A DNA stretch of 64,000 nucleotides from Clostridia bacterium (GCA_910575245.1 CAJTEN010000001.1:310001-374000), one strand, 5' to 3'; positions 1 through 8,293 are shown, counted from the first letter of the stretch. The notes: generated by a model not told the origin, from the letters alone. Numbers and translations are program-made.

Positions 1-1
1 G

Positions 2-229
2 CCACCCTATTCGCCCATGATGTATAATTACATAGAATCTGCGGAGCAGTATCAGATTACCTTTCAGATAGAAGAAAGGATCAGACAGCTGGCGGCGGGC
101 CGGCACATAGCGCTGTATGGTTCCTATGATCCTGCGGGCTGTAGGCTTGAGATGACGGATCTGTATGATATTTACCATGTGAAGACAGAGAAGATGATGG
201 ATACCTTCTATCCGGTGATTACGCCGTAG
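2..229 (+). CDS. C-terminal end of a probable SGNH/DltD-like protein (5' truncated by window)
   Basis: The frame is open to the left edge of the window and stops at the TAG at 227-229, so only the last ~75 residues are visible. They start PPYSPMMYNY and later contain DLYDIYHVKTEKM. A Pro-Pro-Tyr-x-Pro segment followed near the end by Asp-x-x-His is the pattern expected at the C-terminus of SGNH/GDSL-type esterase or acyltransferase proteins related to DltD. The next genes are dltA-, dltC- and dltB-like, so a DltD-like role would fit: final transfer or editing of acyl groups at the membrane. The serine block lies outside the window. The assignment is an inference from a short tail, and an unrelated C-terminus is possible. 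Confidence 0.45.
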   Translation, partial: PPYSPMMYNYIESAEQYQITFQIEERIRQLAAGRHIALYGSYDPAGCRLEMTDLYDIYHVKTEKMMDTFYPVITP

Positions 230-420
230 TGTGCAGAGCAGCATGAGGGCCTGATTGTGTGGAAGAGATACGGTGACGGTTCAGACAGGCCTGGGTATTT
301 ATGGCGTTGACCGTGCCCGGATATAGTGGTTGAAGAGACTCGGCCGTGGGCGTATCGATTTGGGATGGACGGATACATGCTGCAGTGAAATGAAAGGCCG
401 GATTGTTACGAAAACATAGA
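230..420. other. Intergenic stretch without a recognised gene
   Basis: Between the truncated gene and the first fold-back element I see no credible coding sequence. The stretch holds one copy of the 36-bp motif described separately and a decayed relative of the GTTAC stem-loop (about 382-410). No convincing -35/-10 pair was found. Confidence 0.5.
342..377. repeat. 36-bp dispersed direct repeat, copy 1
   Basis: GGCCGT, two bases, GCGTATCGATTTGGGATGG, two bases, GGATACA. It matches the copy at 8138-8173 at 32 of 36 positions in the same orientation. In both places it is followed closely by GTTAC-type repeat sequence. The two copies bracket the dlt-like operon, a GT4 gene and the SIR2 island. 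Confidence 0.7.
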
Positions 421-430
421 GACAGGGAAA

Positions 431-619
431 CAATGTCATTAAGTTAAGCCGGACGCGCCTGACATGATAGGAATCTCCTAAGGACGCGCTTTCGCTCGGT
501 TCCAAACGCAGCGGTACTAAATTCGTGGAAAACCTCATTAAGTACCGGCGTTTTCCAACGGTCCTAAGGAGAATCCTATCATATCAGACGCTGTGTATAG
601 ACTTAACTAAATGACATTG
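431..619. mobile_element. 189-bp MITE-like fold-back element, copy 1
   Basis: The ends are inverted: the outer 18 bases (CAATGTCATTAAGTTAAG) match the reverse complement of the right end at 17 of 18 positions. An inner 27-base arm around GATAGG and TCCTAAGGAC matches at 24 of 27. The middle adds a smaller hairpin around GGTACT/AGTACC, so the whole element folds back on itself. It is flanked by a 10-bp direct repeat, GACAGGGAAA, at 421-430 and 620-629, the mark of transposition. It encodes no transposase. It is identical to copy 2 except for the first base. Insertion placed it just upstream of the ligase gene, and the right-hand duplication supplies the GGGAAAGG sequence there. Confidence 0.9.
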
Positions 620-645
620 GACAGGGAAAGGTACGGTTGATCTAT

Positions 646-2151
646 ATGAAAGCAAATGTTACTTACTGGTTGGATCAAAGTGCAGAGAGACTGCCGGACA
701 AGATCGCTTTTGCAGATGAGCACAAGGAGATTACATTCGGGCAGCTTAAGCAGCAGGCTATGGCATTGGCGACGCGGATGCTGGAGAAGGGATTGTTTAA
801 GAAACCGGTAGTCATATATCTGGAAAAGGGTGTTGATGTACTGGTTTCTTTTATGGGCGCGGCATACAGCTGCAATTTTTATTCGCCGATAGACATTGAT
901 ATGCCGGCCAGCCGTGTCAATAAGATTCTGGAGGTGCTCGGGCCGGCACTTGTCATTACGACGGCTCAACTGCGCAGGACTTTCGAGAGCTATGCGTATG
1001 AGGGAGAGTATCTCCTCTTTGAGGAAGCGGCTGGCACATCTGCGGATGAAGAGATGATTGACAGGGCGAGAGAGCGGGGCATCGACACGGATCTTCTGTA
1101 CGTACTGTTTACCTCCGGTTCTACGGGTGTGCCGAAGGGTGTGACAATCAACCACAGGTCGGTGATCGACTATATTGACTGGGTGACGGAAACCTTTGGC
1201 ATTACGGAGGAGGACAGCTTCGGCAACCAGGCGCCTTTCTATTTTGATAATTCCATTCTTGATATTTACAGCACGGTCAAGAGCGGTGCCACTACCTATA
1301 TTATTCCGAAGAATCTGTTTGCACAGCCTGTTCCTTTATTGGAATATCTGAAAGCAAAGAGGATCAACACGATCTTCTGGGTACCCTCAGCGCTGATCGT
1401 GGTGGCGAAACTGAAAGCATTCCGGAATGTGGATCTGTCGGATACTTTGCTAAGAGTGCTGTTTTGCGGCGAGGTGATGCCCAACAAACAGCTTAATATA
1501 TGGCGTAAGTTCCTGCCGGATGTTCTGTATGCGAATCTTTACGGGCCTACCGAGATTACGGATGCCTGTACTTATTATATTGTAGACCGTGAATTTGCGG
1601 ATGAGGAACCGCTTCCGATCGGCATTCCCATGGCCAATACGGATATTCTGGTTTTAAACGATAAGGATGAACCTGTGGAGGGAGATGAGATCGGAGAACT
1701 CTGTGTCAGGGGAACTTCACTTTCCATGGGGTATTATAATAATCCCGGGAAGACGAGAGAGGCCTTCGTGCAGAATCCTTTGAATCCCTGTGTCCCTGAG
1801 ACGATATACCGCACCGGAGATCTGGTGAAATATAATGAGTACGGAGAGATCGTATATCTGTCCCGCAAAGACTTTCAGATCAAGCATATGGGACACAGGA
1901 TCGAGCTGGGTGAGATCGAGACCGCGGTCTCTTCCCTGGAAGAGATTTCACTCAACTGCTGTCTGTACGATGAAAAACGGCAGAAGATCGTCCTTTTCAT
2001 AGAAGAAGACCTGGAAAAGGCCTATATCAATGATAAGATTTCCGGGCTGGTGCCGGAGTACATGCTGCCGGGCAAAGTGGTCTCCCTCGAGAAAATGCCC
2101 ATCAATGCCAACGGAAAGATTGACAGGGTGAAGCTGAAGGAACTGTTATGA
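646..2151 (+). CDS. DltA-like amino-acid adenylating ligase
   Basis: ANL-superfamily adenylation protein, probably activating an amino acid (D-alanine in the Dlt family) as the acyl-AMP and loading it on the small carrier protein encoded at 3151. Core motifs are visible: the P-loop TSGSTGVPKG (about residue 157), YGPTE, YRTGD, and NGKID with the catalytic Lys near the C-terminus. Its length (501 aa) is typical for DltA. ATG 646 matches the usual N-terminus (NVTYWLDQSAERLPDKIAF), but an in-frame TTG at 637 lies 5 nt after GGGAAAGG and cannot be excluded. It heads a ligase, formyltransferase, carrier, MBOAT run. The substrate is not proven: adenylation domains of this type in glycan loci may load amino acids other than alanine. 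Confidence 0.85.
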   Translation: MKANVTYWLDQSAERLPDKIAFADEHKEITFGQLKQQAMALATRMLEKGLFKKPVVIYLEKGVDVLVSFMGAAYSCNFYSPIDIDMPASRVNKILEVLGPALVITTAQLRRTFESYAYEGEYLLFEEAAGTSADEEMIDRARERGIDTDLLYVLFTSGSTGVPKGVTINHRSVIDYIDWVTETFGITEEDSFGNQAPFYFDNSILDIYSTVKSGATTYIIPKNLFAQPVPLLEYLKAKRINTIFWVPSALIVVAKLKAFRNVDLSDTLLRVLFCGEVMPNKQLNIWRKFLPDVLYANLYGPTEITDACTYYIVDREFADEEPLPIGIPMANTDILVLNDKDEPVEGDEIGELCVRGTSLSMGYYNNPGKTREAFVQNPLNPCVPETIYRTGDLVKYNEYGEIVYLSRKDFQIKHMGHRIELGEIETAVSSLEEISLNCCLYDEKRQKIVLFIEEDLEKAYINDKISGLVPEYMLPGKVVSLEKMPINANGKIDRVKLKELL

Positions 2152-2207
2152 GGCGGACATGGAAACTGCTATCATAACATGCGGATAAGAAAGGTATCAT
2201 AATCGAA

Positions 2208-3071
2208 ATGGATATGAATACGGCATTTCAGAGGATCCTTATCCTCGGCTACGGCAAGGTGACAGGGGAGGTACTGCAGTACGTCTGCGGCCGGAGAGAA
2301 GAATACGGTTATCGGATAGAGTTTATCGAGCATGAGATCCATCCTTTCAGCGTTACGGAACAGATTTGTGCCACGCACAAGATTCCTTACCGGAGAATCA
2401 CGGATAAAAGAGAGCTGGCAGCATACCTTGGCCAGATAGAAGAAAAGACATTGCTCATCAGCGCCAGTAATAATTTCCTGTTCCCGGCCTCCCTGGTGGA
2501 GAAGCCCCATATCACCATTATCAATTTCCACAATGCCCTCCTGCCTGCCTATCCCGGGAGAAACGCCCCCACATGGGTGATCTATATGGGAGAAAAGAGG
2601 ACCGGCATCACATGGCATTACGTGACCGCAGGAGTGGACGAAGGCAGCATCATCATACAGAAAGAATGTGGGATCACCCCGGATATGAAAGCCTACGAAC
2701 TGACAGAACGGCTTATGGATCTTGCCGCAGAAGCCTTCCGGGAAAGCTTTGCCCAGATTATGGCAGAGAGCGTAAAAGCGAGAGAACAGGGATTTGATCC
2801 CGGACGGCGGATGTACCGGTCCTTCGAAGTGCCCTCAGACGGTACCTTTGCGATGACGGACAGACCCGAAGAGATCTACCGGCTTTTAAGAAGCGTAGAC
2901 TACGGCAAGAACAATATTTTTCCACCTGTGAAGACAACGGTAGACGGACAAGCGGCAGAAATCCTCAGATACCGCAAAATCCCCATAGATAAGCGCAAGG
3001 ACGGAGAAGAACTTTTATATCTGCCGCTTGACGGCGGTAATTTATTAAAAATAAAATATCATTTTATATAG
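2208..3071 (+). CDS. Formyltransferase-fold protein (PurN/Fmt-like) in the dlt-like cassette
   Basis: N10-formyltetrahydrofolate-dependent formyltransferase fold. The catalytic block is clear: INFHNALLPAYPGRNAPTW carries Asn106 and His108, and GVDEGSII carries Asp144, the Asn-His-Asp triad of PurN and Fmt. The N-terminus ILILGYGKVTGEVL resembles a nucleotide-type loop, and at 287 aa it is shorter than Fmt. Known relatives formylate amino groups (Met-tRNA, GAR, aminosugars such as UDP-Ara4N and dTDP-Qui4N). Its position between an adenylating ligase and its carrier protein is unusual. It may formylate the carrier-bound aminoacyl group or an aminosugar of the glycan; the sequence alone cannot decide. 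Confidence 0.8.
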   Translation: MDMNTAFQRILILGYGKVTGEVLQYVCGRREEYGYRIEFIEHEIHPFSVTEQICATHKIPYRRITDKRELAAYLGQIEEKTLLISASNNFLFPASLVEKPHITIINFHNALLPAYPGRNAPTWVIYMGEKRTGITWHYVTAGVDEGSIIIQKECGITPDMKAYELTERLMDLAAEAFRESFAQIMAESVKAREQGFDPGRRMYRSFEVPSDGTFAMTDRPEEIYRLLRSVDYGKNNIFPPVKTTVDGQAAEILRYRKIPIDKRKDGEELLYLPLDGGNLLKIKYHFI

Positions 3072-3150
3072 CGGATCTGTTTATTAACCCGCCCGGGCAT
3101 CCGTTTTACACAACTCAATTAAAACGCTATTCGAAAGGAGCACCTTAAAA

Positions 3151-3381
3151 ATGCAAGAAAGAATCCTGGAAATTTTATCCGAATACTGTGAAGAAGCCCT
3201 CACCTACAACGGTGACAGCATGATGGAAGACGGTATCATCGATTCCTTCACCGTCATCAACGTAGTTAGTGACCTGGAAGATGAATTTGATATCGAAATT
3301 GACGCAAAATATGTAATAGCAGAGAATTTCAGGAACAAAGAGGCGATCATCGCGCTGGTGCAGAAATTATTGGAGGAATAA
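3151..3381 (+). CDS. Acyl/aminoacyl carrier protein (DltC-like)
   Basis: A 76-residue acidic four-helix carrier protein. The phosphopantetheine attachment site is DSF with Ser32, preceded by an acidic, Gly-containing loop (MEDGIIDSF) and followed by a helix-II VVSDLEDEFDIEI segment, as in DltC and ACPs. It should receive the activated amino acid from the ligase at 646 and hand it to the MBOAT protein. The RBS AAAGGAG lies 10 nt upstream of the ATG. The stop codon abuts the ATG of the MBOAT gene, whose ribosome site GGAGG is inside this gene, so translation is probably coupled. Confidence 0.88.
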   Translation: MQERILEILSEYCEEALTYNGDSMMEDGIIDSFTVINVVSDLEDEFDIEIDAKYVIAENFRNKEAIIALVQKLLEE

Positions 3382-4965
3382 ATGCAATTTATATCGTATT
3401 CCTTTGTCATTCTCTGGATGATCACGTTTGCGCTGTATTACCTTCTCCCTAAGAGGATGCAGTGGTATGTTCTGCTTGCCGCAAGCCTTATCTTCTATGG
3501 CGTCGGCCTGGGAGGATTTCCTTTGAATCTGCTCCTGACCGGCGTCACGACTTATGGCTGCGGTATTTATATAAAGAAGGCATTGGAGCAGGAGAAGGAA
3601 GCGCGGAAGCAATGTGTTGACAGAGAGCAGAAGAAAACAGTTAAGGCGGCATTCCAGAAAAGGCGAAAGCGTGTGCAGATTCTCTATATGGCGTTTAATT
3701 TGGGGCTGCTGGTATTCTATAAGTATGCTGTGATTGCAGTGCCTGTGATTGAGACGCTGATGGGGAGGCATGCAGGCTTTCTGGAGAAAGTGATTATGCC
3801 TTTGGGAATATCTTTTTATACTCTGACAGCAATCAGTTATGTGGTGGATGCCGGAAGAGAGAACTGTGAAGCCGAGACGGATTTCCTGAAGGTTCTGCTG
3901 TTTCTGGCATATTTTCCCTCTGTTACCCAGGGCCCTTTCAATCGTTTCAGCCAGATGAAGGAACAGTTTGCGGGGGAACATGGGTTTTCCTATGACAGAA
4001 TGCTCCGCGGGATACAGCGGTTTGTCTGGGGCGCCTTTAAGAAGCTGGTGATCGCGGACAGGCTGGGCATCTTTGTAGACAGAGTATACGGAGTTGAAGC
4101 AGCTTCCGTTTCCGGCAGTATTTATGCCTGTGCCACGGTTCTGTATATGCTGCAGCTGTATGCGGATTTTTCCGGCTATATCGATATGGCATCGGGTGTC
4201 AGTGAGACCTTTGGTATCATACTGCCTGATAATTTCAGGCGGCCTTACTTTGCAAAGTCGGTGGCGGAATTCTGGCGCAGATGGCATATTACGCTGGGAG
4301 CCTGGTTTAAGGATTACGTGATGTTTTCCTTTGTGATGTCGGGTACAGGACGCAGGCTTGGAAAGGCGTGCAAGAATAAATGGAACGGATATGGCAGGCA
4401 GGCAGTGCCGATTATGGGTACTATGCTGGTCTGGTTCTTTACGGGAATATGGCACGGCAGAACGGTAAGTTATATGCTCTGGGGTATTTACTACGGCCTG
4501 ATCATGAGCGTTTCTCTTGTACTGGAGCCCTTTTATGAAAGCTGGAAAGAGCGGCTTCCTGTTAAGGGGAAGCATGGAGAGAGAATATGGACGTTTATCC
4601 GCATGGCAAGGACATGGCTGATCGTATTCCTGGCGGATGTGCTGATCAGAAGCGGGAGCCTGGCACAGGCGGGGGCGATCTATACTTCTTTCGTGACACG
4701 ACTGCACATCGGAAGCCTGCTTTCAAGTGAAATAACTTCCTATGGCCTTGGCAGATATGATTTCCTTCTGCTGATTCCGGTTCTGCTTATCTGGCTTGCC
4801 GTTTCCGCGGCGGAAGAGCGCGGACTGGATGTGAGGACTGTGCTTGCAGGAAGACCGGCGGTTATCAGGTGGGCCTGCTATTACGGGATCGTGCTGATGG
4901 TGCTGATTACGGGAATTTATGGCGGAAGCTATGATACGGCGGTGTTTATGTACCAGAGTTTCTGA
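3382..4965 (+). CDS. MBOAT O-acyltransferase (DltB/AlgI-like)
   Basis: A multi-pass membrane protein of the MBOAT family, expected to carry the carrier-bound acyl or aminoacyl group across the membrane for transfer to a glycan hydroxyl. Family landmarks: SFYTLTAISYVVD, YFPSVTQGPFNR, the EFWRRWHITLGAWFKDY block, and GIWHG with the presumed catalytic His358. The second MBOAT at 52445 shares the same blocks, but its DYLYIPLGGN segment is replaced here by DYVMFSFVMSG, so this copy is divergent. The start codon follows directly on the stop of the carrier gene, with GGAGG at 3372-3376. Partners are the ligase, the carrier and perhaps the truncated SGNH protein at the window start. Confidence 0.9.
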   Translation: MQFISYSFVILWMITFALYYLLPKRMQWYVLLAASLIFYGVGLGGFPLNLLLTGVTTYGCGIYIKKALEQEKEARKQCVDREQKKTVKAAFQKRRKRVQILYMAFNLGLLVFYKYAVIAVPVIETLMGRHAGFLEKVIMPLGISFYTLTAISYVVDAGRENCEAETDFLKVLLFLAYFPSVTQGPFNRFSQMKEQFAGEHGFSYDRMLRGIQRFVWGAFKKLVIADRLGIFVDRVYGVEAASVSGSIYACATVLYMLQLYADFSGYIDMASGVSETFGIILPDNFRRPYFAKSVAEFWRRWHITLGAWFKDYVMFSFVMSGTGRRLGKACKNKWNGYGRQAVPIMGTMLVWFFTGIWHGRTVSYMLWGIYYGLIMSVSLVLEPFYESWKERLPVKGKHGERIWTFIRMARTWLIVFLADVLIRSGSLAQAGAIYTSFVTRLHIGSLLSSEITSYGLGRYDFLLLIPVLLIWLAVSAAEERGLDVRTVLAGRPAVIRWACYYGIVLMVLITGIYGGSYDTAVFMYQSF

Positions 4966-5044
4966 TATTAATAACAGGTGGAATATATAACGCGCGTATT
5001 ATTTTATGGAGATATGTCAGAATTACCGGAGGAAACAGGATATT

Positions 5045-6178
5045 ATGGCAAGGAAAATCGCATTTCATCTGAATTGCCTGGAGCAGGGGGGAGCGGAACG
5101 CGTGGTGACGAATCTGGCGAACCGGTTTGCCAGGGAAGGGTACCAGGTTATTATCGCCACGGAGTGGTATGGAGAAAACGAATTCCGGATTGACCCGCAG
5201 GTACGCCGTGTCCATGTGGGGCTGCGTGAAGGAGACGAGAAGAAGCATCGTCTGATACAATTCCTGCTTCGGGTTAGATATTTGAGAAGGTTTTTGAAGG
5301 AAGAAAAACCGGATATTCTGATTCCTTTTGCCAGAAAAGCTCTCTATAGGGGACTTATGGCAGCATATTTTGTCAAAATACCGGTGCTGATTTCTGTCAG
5401 GACCGATCCGGCAGGCCACTATGAGGAGCGTTCTGATAAGATTCAGATACCGCTGCTGTTTCCACGGGCGGACGGCTGTGTGTTCCAGACGCAGGGAGCC
5501 CGGAAATTCTTTGCACCGAGACTGCAGAAGAACTCCCGGATCATTTTAAATCCTATCAATCCGAAATATATCGGCGTACCGGAACCAGCGGTAAGACAGA
5601 AGACAGTGGTGCAGTCCGGCAGGCTGGTGGACTTTAAGAATCAGCCTATGCTGATTCGTGCATTTGTCGAGGTGCATAAGAAACATCCGGACTATGATCT
5701 GAAAATATACGGCGGAGATTCCTTCGACGGGACGAAGGAGATTCTGGAGCAGATCATTGATGAGAATCAGGCGCGGGAATATGTGCACCTGATGGGAGCC
5801 AGTGACAGTCTGGAAGAGGAGATAAAGGATGCGGCCCTGTTCGCCTTTTCCTCTGACTGGGAGGGGCTGCCAAATGCACTGATGGAGGCTATGGCGCTGG
5901 GACTTCCTGTGGTGGCGACGGATTGTCCCTGCGGCGGTCCCCGCACGATTATGACCCATGAGGTGAATGGTCTTCTGGTGCCGATCAAGGACCAGAAGGC
6001 AATGGAAGAGGGTATCAACCGTCTGATCGAGGATCGGGAACTGGCGGAACGTCTTGGCAGAGAAGCAAGGAAGATTGCGGATCGGGCGAATGACCAGGCG
6101 ATTTATGAGCAGTGGCGGGATTATATTGAGCAGCTTTGCAATGGGGAAAAGTCTGGTGTATGGAAAAGGCGGGGATGA
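5045..6178 (+). CDS. Glycosyltransferase family 4
   Basis: GT-B fold retaining glycosyltransferase, cytosolic or peripheral, adding a sugar to the growing lipid-linked unit. The N-terminal HLNCLEQGGAERVV (Gly-rich acceptor loop) and the C-terminal nucleotide-sugar block EGLPNALMEAMALGLPVVAT (EX7E motif) are diagnostic. A start at ATG 5045 (MARKIAFHLN) fits the family better than the upstream in-frame codon at 5006, and GGAGG at 5028-5032 precedes it. It shares layout with the GT4 at 13010, so the two are probably related. The sugar specificity cannot be read. It is the last gene before the AT-rich SIR2 insertion. Confidence 0.9.
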   Translation: MARKIAFHLNCLEQGGAERVVTNLANRFAREGYQVIIATEWYGENEFRIDPQVRRVHVGLREGDEKKHRLIQFLLRVRYLRRFLKEEKPDILIPFARKALYRGLMAAYFVKIPVLISVRTDPAGHYEERSDKIQIPLLFPRADGCVFQTQGARKFFAPRLQKNSRIILNPINPKYIGVPEPAVRQKTVVQSGRLVDFKNQPMLIRAFVEVHKKHPDYDLKIYGGDSFDGTKEILEQIIDENQAREYVHLMGASDSLEEEIKDAALFAFSSDWEGLPNALMEAMALGLPVVATDCPCGGPRTIMTHEVNGLLVPIKDQKAMEEGINRLIEDRELAERLGREARKIADRANDQAIYEQWRDYIEQLCNGEKSGVWKRRG

Positions 6179-6235
6179 ATGGGAGAGTATTAATATGCAG
6201 TGTGGTTATTTCATATCGTGTTCGTGGAAGCCTGG

Positions 6236-6313
6236 ATGAAAAAGAGAGGGCTATTTTCTAAAGAGATTTCTTTGAGAGACTTATGGAATCCTTGGCTCGC
6301 TTGGGAGGTATAA
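6236..6313 (+). CDS. 25-codon ORF overlapping the SIR2 start (possible leader or remnant)
   Basis: ATG at 6236 opens 25 codons (MKKRGLFSKEIS... ending WLAWEV) whose TAA overlaps the SIR2 ATG as TAATG. A weak GGAAG lies upstream. The overlap would couple translation of the two. It could be a genuine small protein, a regulatory upstream ORF, or the tail of a gene lost when the island inserted; upstream, the frame closes at 6191-6193. I cannot recognise the sequence. Confidence 0.3.
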   Translation: MKKRGLFSKEISLRDLWNPWLAWEV

Positions 6314-7869
6314 TGACGATAGAAGATGTTATTAATAAGTTTAATACGACGCCCTTTTTGTTTATTGGCTCTGGAATGTCCAGAAGGTATTTAAATTTAC
6401 CAGATTGGAAAGAGTTGTTAAAGCATTTTGCTGAAAGTATTTCTAATGATGAATTTGCATATGATTCCTACGAAAACAAAGCAAAAACAATGGAGTGCAA
6501 ATTAGGTATGATGCCCAAAGTGGCAGAACTTATACAACAGGATTTTGATAAAAAATGGTTTTTAGACCAACAAATACGAACAATCGATAAAGACTTGATA
6601 GAAGAAATTCATAAAGGATTATCTCCATTTAAGGCAGAATTAGCTGAATATATAAAAAGACAGTCAATTGTTAATATGGATTATCAAGATGAAATAGATA
6701 AACTGTCAGAAATATCGGGAAAAAACATTGCAGGTGTCATTACAACTAATTATGATTTGTTTTTGGAAAATTGTTTTAAAGGATTTACCAAGTATGTAGG
6801 ACAATCGCAACTTATTTTTTCAGCTATACAGGGAATTGCTGAAATATACAAAATTCATGGTTCTGTTGAAGCACCTGAAAGTATTGTAATTAATGAGGAA
6901 GATTATATAGTGTTTGAGAGAAAAAGTACTTATCTTGCAGCGAAATTAATGACGATATTTATGGAGTATCCTATCATTTTTATGGGATATTCTATTAGTG
7001 ATAGTAATATTCAGAGCATTATTAAGTCTATTGTGAATTGTCTGGATGCAAATCAGGTTAATCTGCTGGAGGACAGGTTTGTTTTTGTCGAGTATAAATC
7101 AGGAATGGTGGGAGCAGAGGTAACACCGTATACCATTATGATTGATAGTAAGCCTTTGGCAATGAAGAAAGTGACATTAGGTAACTTCATTTTACTTTAT
7201 AATGCGTTGGAAAATAAAAAAGCCAAACTTCCGGTGGTGATTTTACGGAGATTTAAAAAGGAATTGTATGAATATACCATAACAAATACGCCGACAGCAA
7301 GCCTTCGAGTAGCGTCCATTGATGATGAACGTATTAGGGATGACGATTTGGTTCTGGCAATTGGAAAAGCTTCTGCGTTTGGTCTTAAAGGTCTTAGCGG
7401 ACTTGATGCAAACGAATGGTATAGAAATATTATTTTAGATGATTTGGAGTTTACGGCTGATGAATTATTAGAGTATGCTTTTCCTAAATTGATCAGGCAA
7501 AATTCGGGTAAGCTGCCATTGAATAAATACTTGGCAGAAGCTACTAAAGATTTTCCAAAATGTAGAGAAACAGCGCAAAAGCAGGATTTCGATTCAATTA
7601 TATCAAAAACGATAAAAAGTAACAGAAAGTATTTGGGAGGATATCAATCTGTAAAACAGATTTGGGAACAAGAGAAGGCCTCAACCAGTAAGGCATTAAG
7701 ACTAATTGCTTATCTCGAAGAAAAGCAGATGGATGTACGTGAATTGGAGGATATATTGAAAGAAATATTTGAAGGAGATGTAAACGTTCTTCAAAATGTT
7801 GGCGCTAATGAGCGTTCAGATATACGTAGGCTGATTCGGATTTATGATTATTTAAAATGGGGAAAATAA
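6313..7869 (+). CDS. SIR2-like domain protein, probable anti-phage NADase effector
   Basis: The N-terminal half is a SIR2-like domain: FLFIGSGMSRRY (NAD-binding Gly-x-Gly-x-Ser, residues 15-26), ITTNYD (Asn146, Asp148), IHGS with His182 and FMGYSISD (about 223-230). Bacterial proteins of this kind cleave NAD+ when triggered by phage, stopping growth (established for several defence systems). The remaining ~250 residues are helical and charged and match no domain I know; they may be the sensor. I chose ATG 6313, preceded by GGGAGG four bases upstream; the earlier in-frame ATG at 6283 has no such site. The gene is visibly AT-rich with AAA/ATA-heavy codons, unlike its neighbours, so it looks acquired. 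No partner such as HerA, Argonaute or TIR gene is adjacent. Confidence 0.8.
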   Translation: MTIEDVINKFNTTPFLFIGSGMSRRYLNLPDWKELLKHFAESISNDEFAYDSYENKAKTMECKLGMMPKVAELIQQDFDKKWFLDQQIRTIDKDLIEEIHKGLSPFKAELAEYIKRQSIVNMDYQDEIDKLSEISGKNIAGVITTNYDLFLENCFKGFTKYVGQSQLIFSAIQGIAEIYKIHGSVEAPESIVINEEDYIVFERKSTYLAAKLMTIFMEYPIIFMGYSISDSNIQSIIKSIVNCLDANQVNLLEDRFVFVEYKSGMVGAEVTPYTIMIDSKPLAMKKVTLGNFILLYNALENKKAKLPVVILRRFKKELYEYTITNTPTASLRVASIDDERIRDDDLVLAIGKASAFGLKGLSGLDANEWYRNIILDDLEFTADELLEYAFPKLIRQNSGKLPLNKYLAEATKDFPKCRETAQKQDFDSIISKTIKSNRKYLGGYQSVKQIWEQEKASTSKALRLIAYLEEKQMDVRELEDILKEIFEGDVNVLQNVGANERSDIRRLIRIYDYLKWGK

Positions 7870-8137
7870 AAGAATTTTCTGACTAAAGCGCCTGTAAACA
7901 GACACCGTACAGAAAACCCTTTTGAAACCAATCAATTTGTACCTTTAGACTACAGCATTTATAAATAAATACCGAGCTTAACAGCACATTATTATTTTAT
8001 ATTGCTATAAGCGTAAGTATACAGGAAAACGGAAAAATTGTAAACAGAAAATAAATTTATACTTTGCATTTGCTGCGCTGACTGTGCCAAAATGTAAAAG
8101 TAATTTCAAAGAAATTAACTTTGTGTTTATAGTATCT

Positions 8138-8173
8138 GGCCGTACGCGTATCGATTTGGGATGGTTGGATACA
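8138..8173. repeat. 36-bp dispersed direct repeat, copy 2
   Basis: Second copy of the motif at 342-377 (32 of 36 positions equal, same orientation). It lies exactly where the AT-rich island ends. Confidence 0.7.
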
Positions 8174-8209
8174 GTAACGAGGAAACTGAAGTAGGCGGAA
8201 ATGTTACTG
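8172..8209. repeat. GTAAC/GTTAC stem-loop repeat
   Basis: The arms CAGTAAC (8172-8178) and GTTACTG (8203-8209) pair perfectly. The interior GGAAACTGAAG and GGCGGAA resembles the other members of this intergenic family, though without a clean inner hairpin. Confidence 0.5.
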
Positions 8210-8293
8210 CTGATTGTAAAAATTCGTGTCATTAACTTGACACAAACAGTAGCAGCTGCGATGAAAACAGATGACGGGAAAGTGGGGAAAAAT

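Larger units (their letters stand above)
7870..8293. other. AT-rich intergenic stretch downstream of SIR2
   Basis: No credible gene. The left part is AT-rich like the SIR2 gene and ends at about 8130, where ordinary composition and the 36-bp motif resume. A possible extended -10 (TG at 8003-8004, TATAAG at 8006-8011) is the only promoter-like signal I see. It lacks a good -35, so I do not call it. Confidence 0.5.

Noticed and set aside
299..538. Minus-strand frames beginning MRFSTNLVPLRLEP... in all three MITE copies (also at 30333-30641 and 44591-44983)
   Set aside because: They start inside the fold-back element and run into unrelated flanking sequence with different C-termini. No ribosome site was seen, so they are by-products of the repeat.
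3367..4707. A 446-codon open frame on the minus strand
   Set aside because: It lies wholly opposite the MBOAT gene, has His/Arg/Gln-rich composition typical of antisense frames, and shows no recognised motif. The same holds for the long minus frames at 9897-10994, 18671-19693, 30687-31766, 31948-33132 and 52403-53758.
7870..7920. Possible terminator after the SIR2 gene (TTTTCTG...CAGAAAA)
   Set aside because: Seven pairs with a long loop and only a short T-stretch downstream. Too weak to call.
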